DNA of 64,000 nucleotides from Alteromonas sp. KUL106. GTDB taxonomy: Bacteria; Pseudomonadota; Gammaproteobacteria; Enterobacterales; Alteromonadaceae. The DNA lies in assembly GCF_009811415.1 (NCBI RefSeq), contig NZ_BLIG01000039.1:45458-109457 (forward strand). Reading direction: 5' to 3'. A program made the position numbers and the translations under genes. This document shows, piece after piece, positions 19,204 to 28,930 of the stretch. The stretch's first letter is position 1, and each line of letters begins with the position of its first letter. A model generated the notes under the pieces. The model was not told the origin of the DNA and made no database searches. It worked only from the letters and a program-made list of their open reading frames with translations.

Positions 19204-20499
19204 ATGTTAAGTATGATTGGCTTAGTAGGCGGTCTGTTGTTGCTTATTGTTCTAACAATACGCGGAATGAACCTCTTTATAGCCGCACCTTTGTGTGCAC
19301 TTGTTGTTGCTTTTACCAACAACATTGGCGTATTCACTGGCGATGTAAACTTCGTTGAAACTTATATGAGTGGATTCTCAGGTTTCATTGCCTCTTGGTT
19401 TTTCATGTTTTTACTGGGTGCCCTGTTCGGTAAATTCATGGAAGACACCGGAGCTGCAGATGCGGTGTCTCGCTGGATCATTGAGAAAATTGGCTACAAG
19501 CGGGCAGTTTTAGCCGTTGTACTTGCGTGCGCTATTTTAACCTATGGTGGTGTAAGCGTATTCGTCGTCGCGTTCTCGGTTTACCCTATGGCAGTCAGCC
19601 TGTTTAAAGATGCGAACTTACCACGACGCTTCATTCCTGCCGCTATGGCTTTTGGTTCGGTGACATTTACGATGACCTCTGCGGGTTCTCCCGAAATTCA
19701 AAACTGGATCCCCATAAAATATTTGGGCACCTCGCCTTTTGCAGCGTGGGAAGTCAGCCTGGTTGTTGCAGTATTTATGGCATGCTTCGGGTATTGGTGG
19801 TTAGCTAAAATGATCAGAAAAGCGGTGAACAATGGCGAGGTGTTCGAAGCGAGAGCCAGTGACCCACATGTGCGCGAAAGAGCACTTCCCCATCCGCTTA
19901 CCGGTATTATTCCGTTAATTGTGGTGTTGATTATTTCCTTCTTGTTTCATGAAGAACTCGCACAACTGGCGCTTATTCTCGCGTTAGGCGGGGGTGTGCT
20001 GTGTTTACTGGTTATTAATTACCGACATTTTCATAGTTTACCCGTGGCCATTAACTCAGGCACGACAGGCGCACTTATTGCGATAGGCAATACTGCCGCG
20101 GTTGTGGGGTTTGGCTCCATCGCGAAAAATACGGAAGCGTTTCAAACGACAGTCGCATTGATGACACAAATTCCAGGTAACGAACTGATTGGCGCCGCCA
20201 TTGCAGTAAGCGTTATTGCAGGGTTGACAGGCAGCGCCTCGGGAGGACAGGCCATCGCTCTTCCTCTGGTTGCCCCTCACTATCTTGACCAAGGTGTCGA
20301 GCCAGAGCAATTACACAGAATTGTTTCAATATCGTCGGGAGCATTAGATTCGCTGCCTCACAATGGTTATGTAGTCACAACAATACGCGCTATATGCCAC
20401 GAAACCCATCAGGCCGCTTACTGGGCAGTAGGCGCATTGACAGTGGTAGTGCCGGTTATTGGGCTTGCCATGGCCATTGGCCTGTTTAGCTTCATGTGA
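19204..20499 (+). CDS. GntP-family permease, probably for hydroxybutyrate or another organic acid
   Basis: A 431-residue inner membrane protein with about 12 hydrophobic helices. It belongs to the GntP/CitMHS-like family: MGLI-like start, the motif YGGVSVFVVAFSVYPMA, a second TSAGSPEIQNWIP loop and the late SGGQAIALPLVAP and SGALDSLPHNGYVVTTI signature. Family members take up gluconate and other hydroxy acids with protons; relatives often stand beside 3-hydroxybutyrate dehydrogenase, as here. Import of 3-hydroxybutyrate is therefore the best guess. AAGGAATAATAATT precedes the ATG. It is the first gene of a probable operon with the two hydrolases and bdhA. Confidence 0.82.
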   Translation: MLSMIGLVGGLLLLIVLTIRGMNLFIAAPLCALVVAFTNNIGVFTGDVNFVETYMSGFSGFIASWFFMFLLGALFGKFMEDTGAADAVSRWIIEKIGYKRAVLAVVLACAILTYGGVSVFVVAFSVYPMAVSLFKDANLPRRFIPAAMAFGSVTFTMTSAGSPEIQNWIPIKYLGTSPFAAWEVSLVVAVFMACFGYWWLAKMIRKAVNNGEVFEARASDPHVRERALPHPLTGIIPLIVVLIISFLFHEELAQLALILALGGGVLCLLVINYRHFHSLPVAINSGTTGALIAIGNTAAVVGFGSIAKNTEAFQTTVALMTQIPGNELIGAAIAVSVIAGLTGSASGGQAIALPLVAPHYLDQGVEPEQLHRIVSISSGALDSLPHNGYVVTTIRAICHETHQAAYWAVGALTVVVPVIGLAMAIGLFSFM

Positions 20500-20712
20500 T
20501 GCGACATCGATATGATAAAAAACATAAATAACAAATATGCTTCTCGGTTTGAAAAAGGGATAGATTCCATGAAAGGAAAAGTTAGAGGAATGAGCACGCT
20601 GGCCATGTTGCTCTTGTTTATGAGCAGCAGGTTCACGAAGCGAATGTTGTACTTACCTCAATGGGCGAGTGTCGCAGACCGCTGCACTTTCAAAATAAAG
20701 CATCGTTCGCTA

Positions 20713-21969
20713 ATGATATTGAAATTGCGCGTTTTTACAGGCTTGGTTTTGCCTTTTACAGTAGCAATAAGTGTTCAACCGCTGGCTAACGAAATAGAGA
20801 GCGCTGGTACACAAACCGCTCTACCCTCTAATACGGCTCCCCTGATAGTAGAAAAACAGCGGTTTGATATACCCGTTTTTACGACCTTCAACGGTAAGCA
20901 AATTAGAAATGTGAAGGTGGGGTGGGAAGCTTATGGCCGCTTAAATGCCGATAAAAATAACGTCATTCTTATTACCCATTATTTTTCAGGTTCGTCTCAT
21001 GCGGCTGGAAAATACAATCCGAATGATGCGTCTAGCGGATACTGGGACAGTTTGATAGGGCCTGGAAAAGCCATCGATACGAATCGTTTTTATGTAATAA
21101 GTGTAGATACACTGGCAAATTTAAATGCGTACGACCCTACCGTTATCACGACTGGGCCTGCATCAACTAACCCCGATACGGGAAAACCCTATGGGCTAGA
21201 TTTTCCCGTGGTTACCATACGCGACTTTGTAAATGTACAAAAAGCGCTCTTTGAAAGCTTAGGTATCAGTAAACTTTATGCTGTCGTTGGGCCATCTATG
21301 GGGTCTATGCAGGCCATCGACTGGGCCAGTGCTTATCCTGATTGGGTAGAACGAATGATATCGGTTATAGGGGCCGGTCAAAGTGACGCCTGGACCACTG
21401 CGGCTCTTGAACACTGGGCTACGCCTATTACCCTTGATAACAACTGGAATAATGGCGCCTACACGAAGGACAACGGTCCGTTTGACGGCTTGGTTGCGTC
21501 GCTGATGCTAATTACTCAACATGCCCTTACGCCCGCATTTTTCAACGAGCAAGGCAGCGCACTGGGATTTAAAAATACTGAGGTAGCTCCGCTCAACGAT
21601 ATACGCCAGTCGCATAGCATTGTGAACTGGCTTCGCAAGCGCGCTCAGGCCCGAGCGAAAAGCATGGACGCGAACCATCTTTTGTATTTAGTCCGTGCTT
21701 GCCAGCTTTTCGTAGCCGGTCACAAAAATAATCTTGAGCAAGGACTGGCATCAATAAAGGCAAAAACGCTGTTTATTCCGGCTGAAACTGATTTGCTTCT
21801 TATGCCTTATTTATCGCAACATGCACACCAAGGCTTAACCTCCATGAATAATGACAGCACAATGGTCACGCTACACGGTAAGTTAGGTCATTTAGAGGGT
21901 GTGAGTAACGTTTCTCATCAGGCAGAGGCCATTCGCCAATTTTTAGAAAATGAAAAGGCAGAAAATTAA
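20713..21969 (+). CDS. Exported MetX-like alpha/beta hydrolase
   Basis: The fold is that of homoserine O-acetyltransferase: VGWEAYGRLNADKNNVILITHYFSGSSHAAG, the nucleophile elbow VVGPSMGSMQAIDWA and the late acid/His segments (ETDLLL, GKLGHLEGV). An N-terminal signal peptide (MILKLRVFTGLVLPFTVAIS...LANE) argues against a role in cytosolic methionine synthesis; a periplasmic esterase or acyltransferase is more likely. The frame is open from 20512, giving up to 67 extra residues with no family match; I chose the ATG at 20713 because it starts the signal peptide, though no strong ribosome binding site precedes it (a GGGA lies before an ATG at 20569). It lies two bases upstream of the PHB depolymerase gene, suggesting a joint role in ester breakdown. 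Confidence 0.75.
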   Translation: MILKLRVFTGLVLPFTVAISVQPLANEIESAGTQTALPSNTAPLIVEKQRFDIPVFTTFNGKQIRNVKVGWEAYGRLNADKNNVILITHYFSGSSHAAGKYNPNDASSGYWDSLIGPGKAIDTNRFYVISVDTLANLNAYDPTVITTGPASTNPDTGKPYGLDFPVVTIRDFVNVQKALFESLGISKLYAVVGPSMGSMQAIDWASAYPDWVERMISVIGAGQSDAWTTAALEHWATPITLDNNWNNGAYTKDNGPFDGLVASLMLITQHALTPAFFNEQGSALGFKNTEVAPLNDIRQSHSIVNWLRKRAQARAKSMDANHLLYLVRACQLFVAGHKNNLEQGLASIKAKTLFIPAETDLLLMPYLSQHAHQGLTSMNNDSTMVTLHGKLGHLEGVSNVSHQAEAIRQFLENEKAEN

Positions 21970-21971
21970 TC

Positions 21972-23030
21972 ATGAAACCTAATACATATTCTCGTAAATC
22001 CCTGTGTTTTTCTTTTATCGTTGCCAGCACACTTTCTTTCAGCGCAGTTTCCGTGGAAAAAAACGATATCCCTGAGCTCGCTCTTGACTTGGAAAATGTC
22101 ACCGTATCTGGGCTATCGTCTGGTGGCTACATGGCGACCCAATTTCAGTTATCCCACAGCGATTGGGTAAAAGGCGTTGGCGTGATTGCCGGCGGCCCGT
22201 ACTTTTGTGCTCAAGGTGACATTACCACTGCGCTCGCTCAATGTGTGAATAAAGTAGAAGGCGACATAAACCTTGAGACGCTTAATGACAAAGCGAAACA
22301 ATATGCATCAGAGGGAAAGATTGCCTCGCTTGATAATATGAAAGACGCCAAAGTTTGGCTTTTCCATGGCACGCAAGACACACGAGTAGTTGCCAACGTC
22401 AGCGACTCACTTTTTGAACAATATCAAATGTGGACAGACACTCAAAACATTGCCTATATCAATGACAAGCCCATGGCCCATTTATTTCCGACCAGAGATA
22501 AAGGCGTAAACTGCATGAAATCAGAGAGCCCCTTCATCGGCAACTGTGACTATGACGCAGCGGGCGCCATGCTCTCTCATCTTATAGAAGGTGTTGCTAC
22601 ACCGGATGCGTCGCTTACAGGGAAAATACATTCGTTTGACCAGCAAAAAATAGCAGGTAGCGATGCCAAAACACTCGCAAGTGAAGGCTTTGTTTATGTA
22701 CCGAAAAGCTGTGAGCAAGGAGAAACGTGTCGAGCTCATATAAGTTTTCACGGTTGCAACCAATATGCTGATGCAGTCGGCGATGCCTACACCACGCAAA
22801 CAGGGCTAAATGAGTGGGCCGATGACAATAATATTGTTGTGCTTTACCCACAAACTAAGAAATCGCTCTTTATGCCGCTTAATCCTCAGGGCTGCTGGGA
22901 TTGGTGGGGATATGCGTCGAGTGACTACGCTAATAAAGAGGGCGCGCAGATCACTGCCGTTAAAAAGATACTCTTCTCGCTAAACACTCGCCTTCCCTCA
23001 AAAACCAAGCAAGGAGAAGCTGATGAGTAA
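21972..23030 (+). CDS. Poly(3-hydroxybutyrate) depolymerase family esterase
   Basis: A 352-residue exported alpha/beta hydrolase. After a signal-like N-terminus (CFSFIVASTLSFSAVSVE) comes the lipase box GLSSGGYMATQF with the nucleophile Ser, GGPYFCA, the acid region HGTQDTRV, and HISFHGCNQYADAVGDAY plus VVLYPQTKKSLFMPLNPQGCWDWWGY. These fit the PHB depolymerase family that includes the Rhodospirillum periplasmic enzyme. It should cut hydroxybutyrate esters in the periplasm or outside. Its end overlaps the start of bdhA by 8 bp, indicating co-expression. One GGACAGACACT copy lies at 22432. Activity on short esters rather than native polymer is possible. Confidence 0.85.
   Translation: MKPNTYSRKSLCFSFIVASTLSFSAVSVEKNDIPELALDLENVTVSGLSSGGYMATQFQLSHSDWVKGVGVIAGGPYFCAQGDITTALAQCVNKVEGDINLETLNDKAKQYASEGKIASLDNMKDAKVWLFHGTQDTRVVANVSDSLFEQYQMWTDTQNIAYINDKPMAHLFPTRDKGVNCMKSESPFIGNCDYDAAGAMLSHLIEGVATPDASLTGKIHSFDQQKIAGSDAKTLASEGFVYVPKSCEQGETCRAHISFHGCNQYADAVGDAYTTQTGLNEWADDNNIVVLYPQTKKSLFMPLNPQGCWDWWGYASSDYANKEGAQITAVKKILFSLNTRLPSKTKQGEADE
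22432..22442 (+). repeat. GGACAGACACT copy inside the PHB depolymerase gene
   Basis: Exact copy on the coding strand, preceded by T. It encodes Trp-Thr-Asp-Thr (residues 154-157). Confidence 0.85.
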
Positions 23031-23790
23031 GCGAACGGTATTTATCACGGGTGGCGCCAGCGGCATTGGTTTTGGTATTGCCGAGTCAATGATGAAACAG
23101 GGCCACCACGTTATTATCGCCGACATCAACGAACAGGCAGCGCAAAATGCAGTGACAAAGCTTGCTCATTTAGAGGGCTCGGCAAGTGCTATTGCCGTTG
23201 ATGTATGTAATGCTCAACAGGTAGCTGCACTCCCCGACGCTTTAGGCAAATATACCGTTGATGTGTTGATAAATAATGCTGGTATACAGCATGTTTCTCG
23301 CATTGAGGATTTTCCAGCAGACAAATGGCAACAGCTCATCAACATTATGCTTGTTGGTCCTGCTCTCTTAACCCAAACCTTTTTGCCCGCTATGCGCAAA
23401 CAAAACTATGGTCGTATCATTAATATAGGCTCTATTCACTCTCTCGTTGCTTCTCCCTTTAAATCAGCCTATGTAGCGGCGAAACACGGGCTATTAGGAT
23501 TTGCAAAAACCATCGCGCTTGAAACCGGAGACTGTGATGTGACCATCAACACGCTTTGCCCCGCTTATGTCAAAACGCCATTAGTGGAGCAGCAAATTAC
23601 TGCACAAGCGAAAGAGAATAACTTAAGCGAAGAAGAGGTAATAACGAAGATAATGTTAGAGCCCATGCCCAAAAAGCAATTTGTGAGCGTCGAAGAACTA
23701 GCGGACACGGCTAACTTCTTAATGTCTTCTAGCGCCCGCAATATAACGGGACAAACCATGGTACTTGATGGCGGTTGGACCGCGAGATAA
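23023..23790 (+). CDS. bdhA: D-3-hydroxybutyrate dehydrogenase (SDR)
   Basis: A 255-residue short-chain dehydrogenase: NAD-binding TGGASGIGFG near the start, NNAG in LINNAGIQHVSRIEDFP, catalytic Ser in INIGSIHSLVASP and YVAAKHG (Tyr/Lys). The IQHVxxIEdFPxxkW and IHgLVASPfKSAYVaAKHG segments are characteristic of 3-hydroxybutyrate dehydrogenase. It oxidises 3-hydroxybutyrate to acetoacetate with NAD. An AAGGAG site lies 6 nt before the ATG inside the end of the depolymerase gene. It is the last gene of the permease-hydrolase-depolymerase-dehydrogenase run and is followed by a strong terminator. Confidence 0.92.
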   Translation: MSKRTVFITGGASGIGFGIAESMMKQGHHVIIADINEQAAQNAVTKLAHLEGSASAIAVDVCNAQQVAALPDALGKYTVDVLINNAGIQHVSRIEDFPADKWQQLINIMLVGPALLTQTFLPAMRKQNYGRIINIGSIHSLVASPFKSAYVAAKHGLLGFAKTIALETGDCDVTINTLCPAYVKTPLVEQQITAQAKENNLSEEEVITKIMLEPMPKKQFVSVEELADTANFLMSSSARNITGQTMVLDGGWTAR

Positions 23791-23820
23791 ACGTTCAGTT
23801 TTGTTTCTCGTCTGCGCTAA

Positions 23821-23853
23821 AACAAAAAGACTGCGTTGTTCAGTCTTTTTGTG
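23821..23853. terminator. Bidirectional terminator between bdhA and the iron alcohol dehydrogenase
   Basis: CAAAAAGACTG / CAGTCTTTTTG is a perfect 11-bp stem with a 7-nt loop and A/T runs on both sides, between convergent genes. Confidence 0.9.
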
Positions 23854-23894
23854 TATTCCGTTTTTAATTACCGTTATTTTTTATAACCACTTCT

Positions 23895-25055
23895 CTATTC
23901 CCATAGAGAAACATAGATGGCAATCATTTCTTCGATGGTTGGAATACGTGGATTATTTCCTGGTGAACCCGACGCTAGGGCTTGCTCCGCCATGGTTGAG
24001 GTTAAGCTAAAAAACGCCTCTTTATCTATACCAAAGTCTTTCGGTGATGGAACCTGAAGGTCTGCGTTGAGGGCTTTTAATTCAACAATTAGCTTTTGAT
24101 TAGCAAGGTCGTCTGAATCGCTCTGGCTCGCAACTCCCATCGCACGCGCGCACTGGGCATAACGCACCGTTGCGCTTGGAATTGAAAATGCGGTAACTGC
24201 AGGCAACAACATCGCATTCGAGAGCCCATGTGGGACGTGAAATGCCGCGCCAATTGGACGGCTCATGCCATGTACCAGCGCCACTGACGCGTTTGAAAAC
24301 GCAATTCCCGCCAGCGTTGATCCCAGCATCATGGCCTCACGCGCACGTTCGTTTTTACCGTCAGCAAAAACCGTTCGTAAATTTGGTGCAATTAGGGCCA
24401 TGGCAGAGAGTGCCTGTGCGTCACTGTACAAATTAGCTTTACGACTCACATACGCCTCAATAGCGTGAGTGAGTGCATCAATTCCCGTATCTGCAGTTAC
24501 ACGCTGTGGCAAGCTTAAAGTAAGCGAGAAATCTATCAATGCAGCAGTAGGCATAAAACCTATACCCACACACAGCATTTTTTCACTGGTTTGTTCATCG
24601 GTAATAATAGTAAAGCGCGTCACCTCTGAGCCAGTGCCTGCCGTCGTTGGGATAGCGATAATTGGCAGCCCTTCTTCGTTTACCACTCTGGGAAATTTAT
24701 AATCGCGCATCTCGCCACCGTACTTTCCCAAAATCCCTATCGCTTTTGCACTATCGATGGGGCTGCCACCGCCAAGGGCGATAATGCAGTCATAGGGTTT
24801 AGCGCGTAACGCTTCAACGCCCGCCGCTATTGAGGTTACTGTAGGCTCAGGCACAGTATCAGAGAATACATCCAGCGCGATGGAATGCTCTGCTAAATAA
24901 CGCTGTATACGTTCGGCGTACCCTAATTCAACCATCATGTGATCAGTAATAAGCAAAGGTTTAGAACAGCGTAAGCTTGCAAGCGTCTCTGTAATTCGCT
25001 GGCTTGCCTCTTTTCCGATATGCATTGTTCTTGGCAAGATAATTTGATGAGCCAT
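23895..25055 (-). CDS. Iron-containing alcohol dehydrogenase
   Basis: A 386-residue group III (Fe-dependent) dehydrogenase. It has the NAD site GGGSPIDSAKAIGIL near residue 95, the PTTAGTGSEVTRF segment and the metal-binding region DALTHAIEAYVSR ... GMSRPIGAAFHVPHGLSNAMLLP with the expected Asp/His ligands. It probably interconverts an alcohol or hydroxy acid with the aldehyde or keto form using NAD. GAGGGAAAC before the ATG at 25055 sets the start; an upstream ATG at 25127 would add 24 unrelated residues. It is convergent with the hydroxybutyrate cluster, which makes a 4-hydroxybutyrate-type substrate possible, but the sequence does not settle it. Confidence 0.88.
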   Translation of the reverse strand: MAHQIILPRTMHIGKEASQRITETLASLRCSKPLLITDHMMVELGYAERIQRYLAEHSIALDVFSDTVPEPTVTSIAAGVEALRAKPYDCIIALGGGSPIDSAKAIGILGKYGGEMRDYKFPRVVNEEGLPIIAIPTTAGTGSEVTRFTIITDEQTSEKMLCVGIGFMPTAALIDFSLTLSLPQRVTADTGIDALTHAIEAYVSRKANLYSDAQALSAMALIAPNLRTVFADGKNERAREAMMLGSTLAGIAFSNASVALVHGMSRPIGAAFHVPHGLSNAMLLPAVTAFSIPSATVRYAQCARAMGVASQSDSDDLANQKLIVELKALNADLQVPSPKDFGIDKEAFFSLTSTMAEQALASGSPGNNPRIPTIEEMIAIYVSLWE

Positions 25056-25324
25056 GTTTCCCTCGCAGCAACGTTTTCCAGTGTAATGTTGAGTAAAAGC
25101 GGAACAAAAGGTCATCAAAAAACTCAACCTCTGTGTTTTATTTTCGCTCTAACTTTTTGTTATCTCAGCATACCTTCCGCTACACGCAAAGCAATAGCGA
25201 TGTGAAATTTATGTTAAAAGCTACATTTCTAATTGAAATTTATATTAGGCGAAAAAGTCGCGTTTCACTCCTTTTCCTAAAATTGAATGGTAGACTGTGA
25301 GCTGCGCTTCTATGGATAAGAATT

Positions 25325-27682
25325 ATGAAAAAACTCGGTGTAATTGCATTGCTTGTAACTGTTCTCGCTATAGCGTTATGGCAATGGCCGAACCCTGATA
25401 GTCCTCTTTTAACCGAATCAGAGAGTTTTCGCGTTGAGACGCAGCTGCCTGACAATTTTTTTGATGAACACGTTTCCCCCGTACTCACGCAGCGCTGCGT
25501 AGTTTGTCACGCGTGTTATGATGCGCCTTGCCAGCTTAAAATGACTTCTTCTGAGGGAATAGCAAGGGGGGCGAATAAGGAAAAGGTCTACGAAGGAACC
25601 CGTATTACCGCCGCCCAACCCAACAGAATGTTCCTTGATGCCCACAGCACCGACGCGTGGCGTGAGCGAGGCTTCTTTGATGTTCTGCCGGCGGAGCATC
25701 AAACAACTACCTCTAAAACACAATCATCTGTTCTCGCTCAAATGCTGTTGCTTAAAAAACAGCATCCTCTGCCAGATACCCATCATTTAGGTTCTGGGTT
25801 TGACATCAGTTTAAACAGAGAAAACCAATGCCCCACAATAGATGAAATGGGGGGATATATTGCCGAGCAACCCCTTGGAGGTATGCCGTACGCGCTTCCG
25901 GGTTTAACAGACATTGAGCACAATACCCTCATGCAGTGGATACATAACGGCGCTCCGCTGTCGGAGCCTAAAATCCTATCAGACGAGCTAAAAGCTGAGG
26001 TATTGGCGTTAGAAAAGTGGTTAAACGGCGATAGCAGTAAGATGCAGTTATCTGCCCGTTATATCTATGAGCATTTATTTACATCGCATCTTTATTTTGA
26101 AGATGTTACTGCTGAAAAAGCGACGCCTCAATTTTTTAATTTAGTACGCTCGCGCACACCTTCTGGTGAGCCTATTGACATTATAGCTACTCGCAGGCCC
26201 TTTGATGATCCCAAGATTGACCGGGTTTACTACCGCCTACAGCCGGTATTTTCAACGATTGTGAGTAAAACTCATCAAGCCTATGCCATTAATGAAGCGC
26301 TAATAGATAAATGGCATTCTTGGTTTGTCGACGCCAACTTTGAGGTATCAACACTTCCTTCTTATGAGCCTGAGGTTGCTGCTAACCCTCTCACAGCGTT
26401 TGACTCACTCCCTGTTGAAAGTCGCTACCGCTTTATGCTTGAGCGAGCACAAAACACAATCATGGGGTATATAAAGGGGCCGGTTTGTCGAGGTCAGGTT
26501 GCACTCAATGTTATCAACGACAGATTTTGGGTGTTCTTTGTTGACCCTGATATAGCAGCCTCTAAAAAAATGAACGCTTTTTATGCTTCGCAAAGAGAAA
26601 ATCTTCACCTTCCTGCAGAGAAAGACAGCTCAGCCTTAGCCGTTAACTGGGTAAAATACGCTAAACGTCAAGGTGAATACTTACGCGCTCGTACCGCGTT
26701 TATGAATGAAGAATTCAAAAATGGTGAGCACTTAAATATTGCAAGTATTTGGGATGGCGATGGGAACAACACCAATGCAAGCCTAACGGTTTTTCGCCAT
26801 TTTGATAACGCGACTGTGGTTAAAGGAATGACAGGAGAGCCAACTAAAACCGCGTGGGTTATTGATTACGCATTACTTGAACGGATTCATTATTTACTTG
26901 TCGCTGGATTTGATGTGTACGGCAATTACGGTCATCAGTTGATGACCCGCCTGTATATGGACTTTTTGCGCATGGAAGGTGAGTCGAACTTTCTTAATTT
27001 ACTTCCGCCTAAAACCCGCCATACATTACTGAGTGAGTGGTATCAAAATGCCAGCCCTGAATTGACAGACTATCTAGAAGGAGACATAAACAGTTTTGAG
27101 CAGCCTTCTGGCATTGTGTTTGACACAGACAGGCCGCAGCAGGAACTTTATCAAATGCTTTTAGAACATTTATCAGATGTCCTGCCAGCAGAATCGACCT
27201 TTGATAAAAGTATGTTGTCTGACGAACAATTTTCAGCCCTTGCGAATTTAGACTTTCTTCCTGCTAAGCAAGCCACACTAATGCCAGAAACTACCGTTAT
27301 TGTTGTCAGGGATGACACAGACCCAGGTAAAATAGACGTGTTTACCGCACTACGAAATAGTGCGCATTACAACGTAAACAGCTTGTTTGAAGAAGAGGAA
27401 AATCGCGAGCCTTCAAAAGATTCTATTACCCTTGTGCATGGCTTATTGGGCAGTTACCCCGACGCGTTTTGGTTTATCAAGGCTTCAGAGGTCATAGGTT
27501 CAATCGAACATCTGCACACTATTCAAAGCGAGGCCGATTACAAAGCGTTACTTGACAAGGTAGGGATGCGGCGCACTAACTCTGAGTTTTGGACATTTAG
27601 CGATAACCTACTTCAATGGTCTAAAGAGCAATATCCTATTGAAGGCGGACTGCTAGACTACAATCGGCTAGAGGACAGATAA
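25325..27682 (+). CDS. cti: Fatty acid cis/trans isomerase
   Basis: A 785-residue periplasmic heme protein. A single N-terminal hydrophobic segment (LGVIALLVTVLAIALWQW) acts as signal or anchor. The c-type heme site CVVCH lies at about residues 59-63, in VLTQRCVVCHACYDAPCQLKM, as in Pseudomonas and Vibrio Cti. The large remainder matches the Cti family (RIHYLLVAGFDVYGNYGHQLMTRLYMDFLRMEGE). It converts cis- to trans-unsaturated fatty acids in existing phospholipids, stiffening the membrane under solvent, heat or salt stress. The length fits the family (about 770). It stands alone. Confidence 0.93.
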   Translation: MKKLGVIALLVTVLAIALWQWPNPDSPLLTESESFRVETQLPDNFFDEHVSPVLTQRCVVCHACYDAPCQLKMTSSEGIARGANKEKVYEGTRITAAQPNRMFLDAHSTDAWRERGFFDVLPAEHQTTTSKTQSSVLAQMLLLKKQHPLPDTHHLGSGFDISLNRENQCPTIDEMGGYIAEQPLGGMPYALPGLTDIEHNTLMQWIHNGAPLSEPKILSDELKAEVLALEKWLNGDSSKMQLSARYIYEHLFTSHLYFEDVTAEKATPQFFNLVRSRTPSGEPIDIIATRRPFDDPKIDRVYYRLQPVFSTIVSKTHQAYAINEALIDKWHSWFVDANFEVSTLPSYEPEVAANPLTAFDSLPVESRYRFMLERAQNTIMGYIKGPVCRGQVALNVINDRFWVFFVDPDIAASKKMNAFYASQRENLHLPAEKDSSALAVNWVKYAKRQGEYLRARTAFMNEEFKNGEHLNIASIWDGDGNNTNASLTVFRHFDNATVVKGMTGEPTKTAWVIDYALLERIHYLLVAGFDVYGNYGHQLMTRLYMDFLRMEGESNFLNLLPPKTRHTLLSEWYQNASPELTDYLEGDINSFEQPSGIVFDTDRPQQELYQMLLEHLSDVLPAESTFDKSMLSDEQFSALANLDFLPAKQATLMPETTVIVVRDDTDPGKIDVFTALRNSAHYNVNSLFEEEENREPSKDSITLVHGLLGSYPDAFWFIKASEVIGSIEHLHTIQSEADYKALLDKVGMRRTNSEFWTFSDNLLQWSKEQYPIEGGLLDYNRLEDR

Positions 27683-27772
27683 ACCTTATTCTGCGTATCG
27701 CTTTACGCTTTTCATTTACGAAATACCTGTGCTAATGTCCATTCATTGAAAATGAAAAAACATTAGCACTGA

Positions 27773-28648
27773 ATGCCCTATCAAACTGTTGCCTTAATTG
27801 GAAAACCTCAGCACGCTGCAACCCATGACAGTCTAAATATTCTTGCGGACTATTTGCTCGCAAAAGGGTGCAAACTGCTTGTAGAAGAAACCATTGCTGA
27901 AGAACTTGAAACCGAAAACTTTGAGAGTTGTAATCTCGTCGCGATTGGTAAAAACGCTGATTTAGCGGTCGTCGTAGGCGGAGACGGCAGCATGCTCGGT
28001 GCCGCGCGTGTACTGGCGCGTTTTGATATTCACGTTGTAGGCGTCAATCGCGGGAATTTGGGCTTTCTTACAGATATCCACCCCGATGACATTACACAGC
28101 AGCTAGACCTTATCTTTAACGGCGAATGTGTTGTTGAAGAACGGTTTCTGCTCGAGGTAGGCGTTTACAGACATGAAAAGCTCAAAAGTAATAATTCAGC
28201 GATGAATGAAGTGGTACTCCATCACGGAAAAGTGGCTCACATGATGGAGTTCGAGATCTACATTGACGAGCAGTTTGTGTTTAGCCAACGCAGCGACGGC
28301 CTAATTGTTGCCACTCCAACGGGGTCAACAGCATACTCGCTCTCGGCCGGCGGCCCTATAATTATGCCAAAGCTTGACGCCCTCACATTAGTGCCCATGT
28401 TCCCTCACACACTGAGCAGTCGGCCTATCGTCGTTGACGCCGACAGCCAAGTTTCAATGAAAGTATCAAAGGTTAACAGCCATTCTCTTCAGGTAAGCTG
28501 TGACAGTCATATCGTTCTACCTGTATTACCGGGTGACGAAATTCGTATAAACAAAAGTACCGATAAACTTCATTTGGTTCACCCCAAAGGCTATAGCTAT
28601 TTTAATGTGCTACGCAAAAAGCTCGGTTGGGGTAGCAAACTCTACTGA
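27773..28648 (+). CDS. nadK: NAD kinase
   Basis: A 291-residue ATP-NAD kinase producing NADP. Motifs are [14 protein letters not shown] with the catalytic Asp near residue 65, [10 protein letters not shown], the NE motif in [11 protein letters not shown] and [17 protein letters not shown]. The length equals E. coli NadK (292). The gene order nadK ... recN-bamE is shared with E. coli, except that dps is inserted here and grpE is elsewhere. No strong ribosome binding site is visible before the ATG. Confidence 0.96.
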   Translation: MPYQTVALIGKPQHAATHDSLNILADYLLAKGCKLLVEETIAEELETENFESCNLVAIGKNADLAVVVGGDGSMLGAARVLARFDIHVVGVNRGNLGFLTDIHPDDITQQLDLIFNGECVVEERFLLEVGVYRHEKLKSNNSAMNEVVLHHGKVAHMMEFEIYIDEQFVFSQRSDGLIVATPTGSTAYSLSAGGPIIMPKLDALTLVPMFPHTLSSRPIVVDADSQVSMKVSKVNSHSLQVSCDSHIVLPVLPGDEIRINKSTDKLHLVHPKGYSYFNVLRKKLGWGSKLY

Positions 28649-28686
28649 TCTGTCGCGCAATGTCCTCTCTTGTGCATTTATTACAT

Positions 28687-28719
28687 AAGCCTGTAGCATT
28701 TTCCCAAAGCTACAGGCTT
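28687..28719 (+). terminator. Hairpin downstream of nadK
   Basis: AAGCCTGTAGC / GCTACAGGCTT is an 11-bp perfect stem with an 11-nt loop, 40 bp after nadK. No proper T-run follows (GAAAAATAAAG), so termination would be inefficient or Rho-assisted. Confidence 0.55.
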
Positions 28720-28930
28720 GAAAAATAAAGATTTTTTAATCTTTATCAAAATACCCAGATAAATCCGTTACTTATAAAAGGTCCTACATCCGGCATACCT
28801 GTTGCACCTTTACTATCAAGCTGTCAGCGAGAAAACATATCAATTTGTTGAACTGCGTTTTCTGAAAATATGGATGAATGACAAGGTTTCTCGAAAAGTC
28901 GCTGACTTTTATTTAGTAATAGGAGATATC

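Noticed and set aside
20512..20712. Extra N-terminal 67 residues of the MetX-like hydrolase
   Set aside because: No family match, and a signal peptide begins at the internal ATG 20713; kept as an open alternative because ribosome sites are weak at all candidates.
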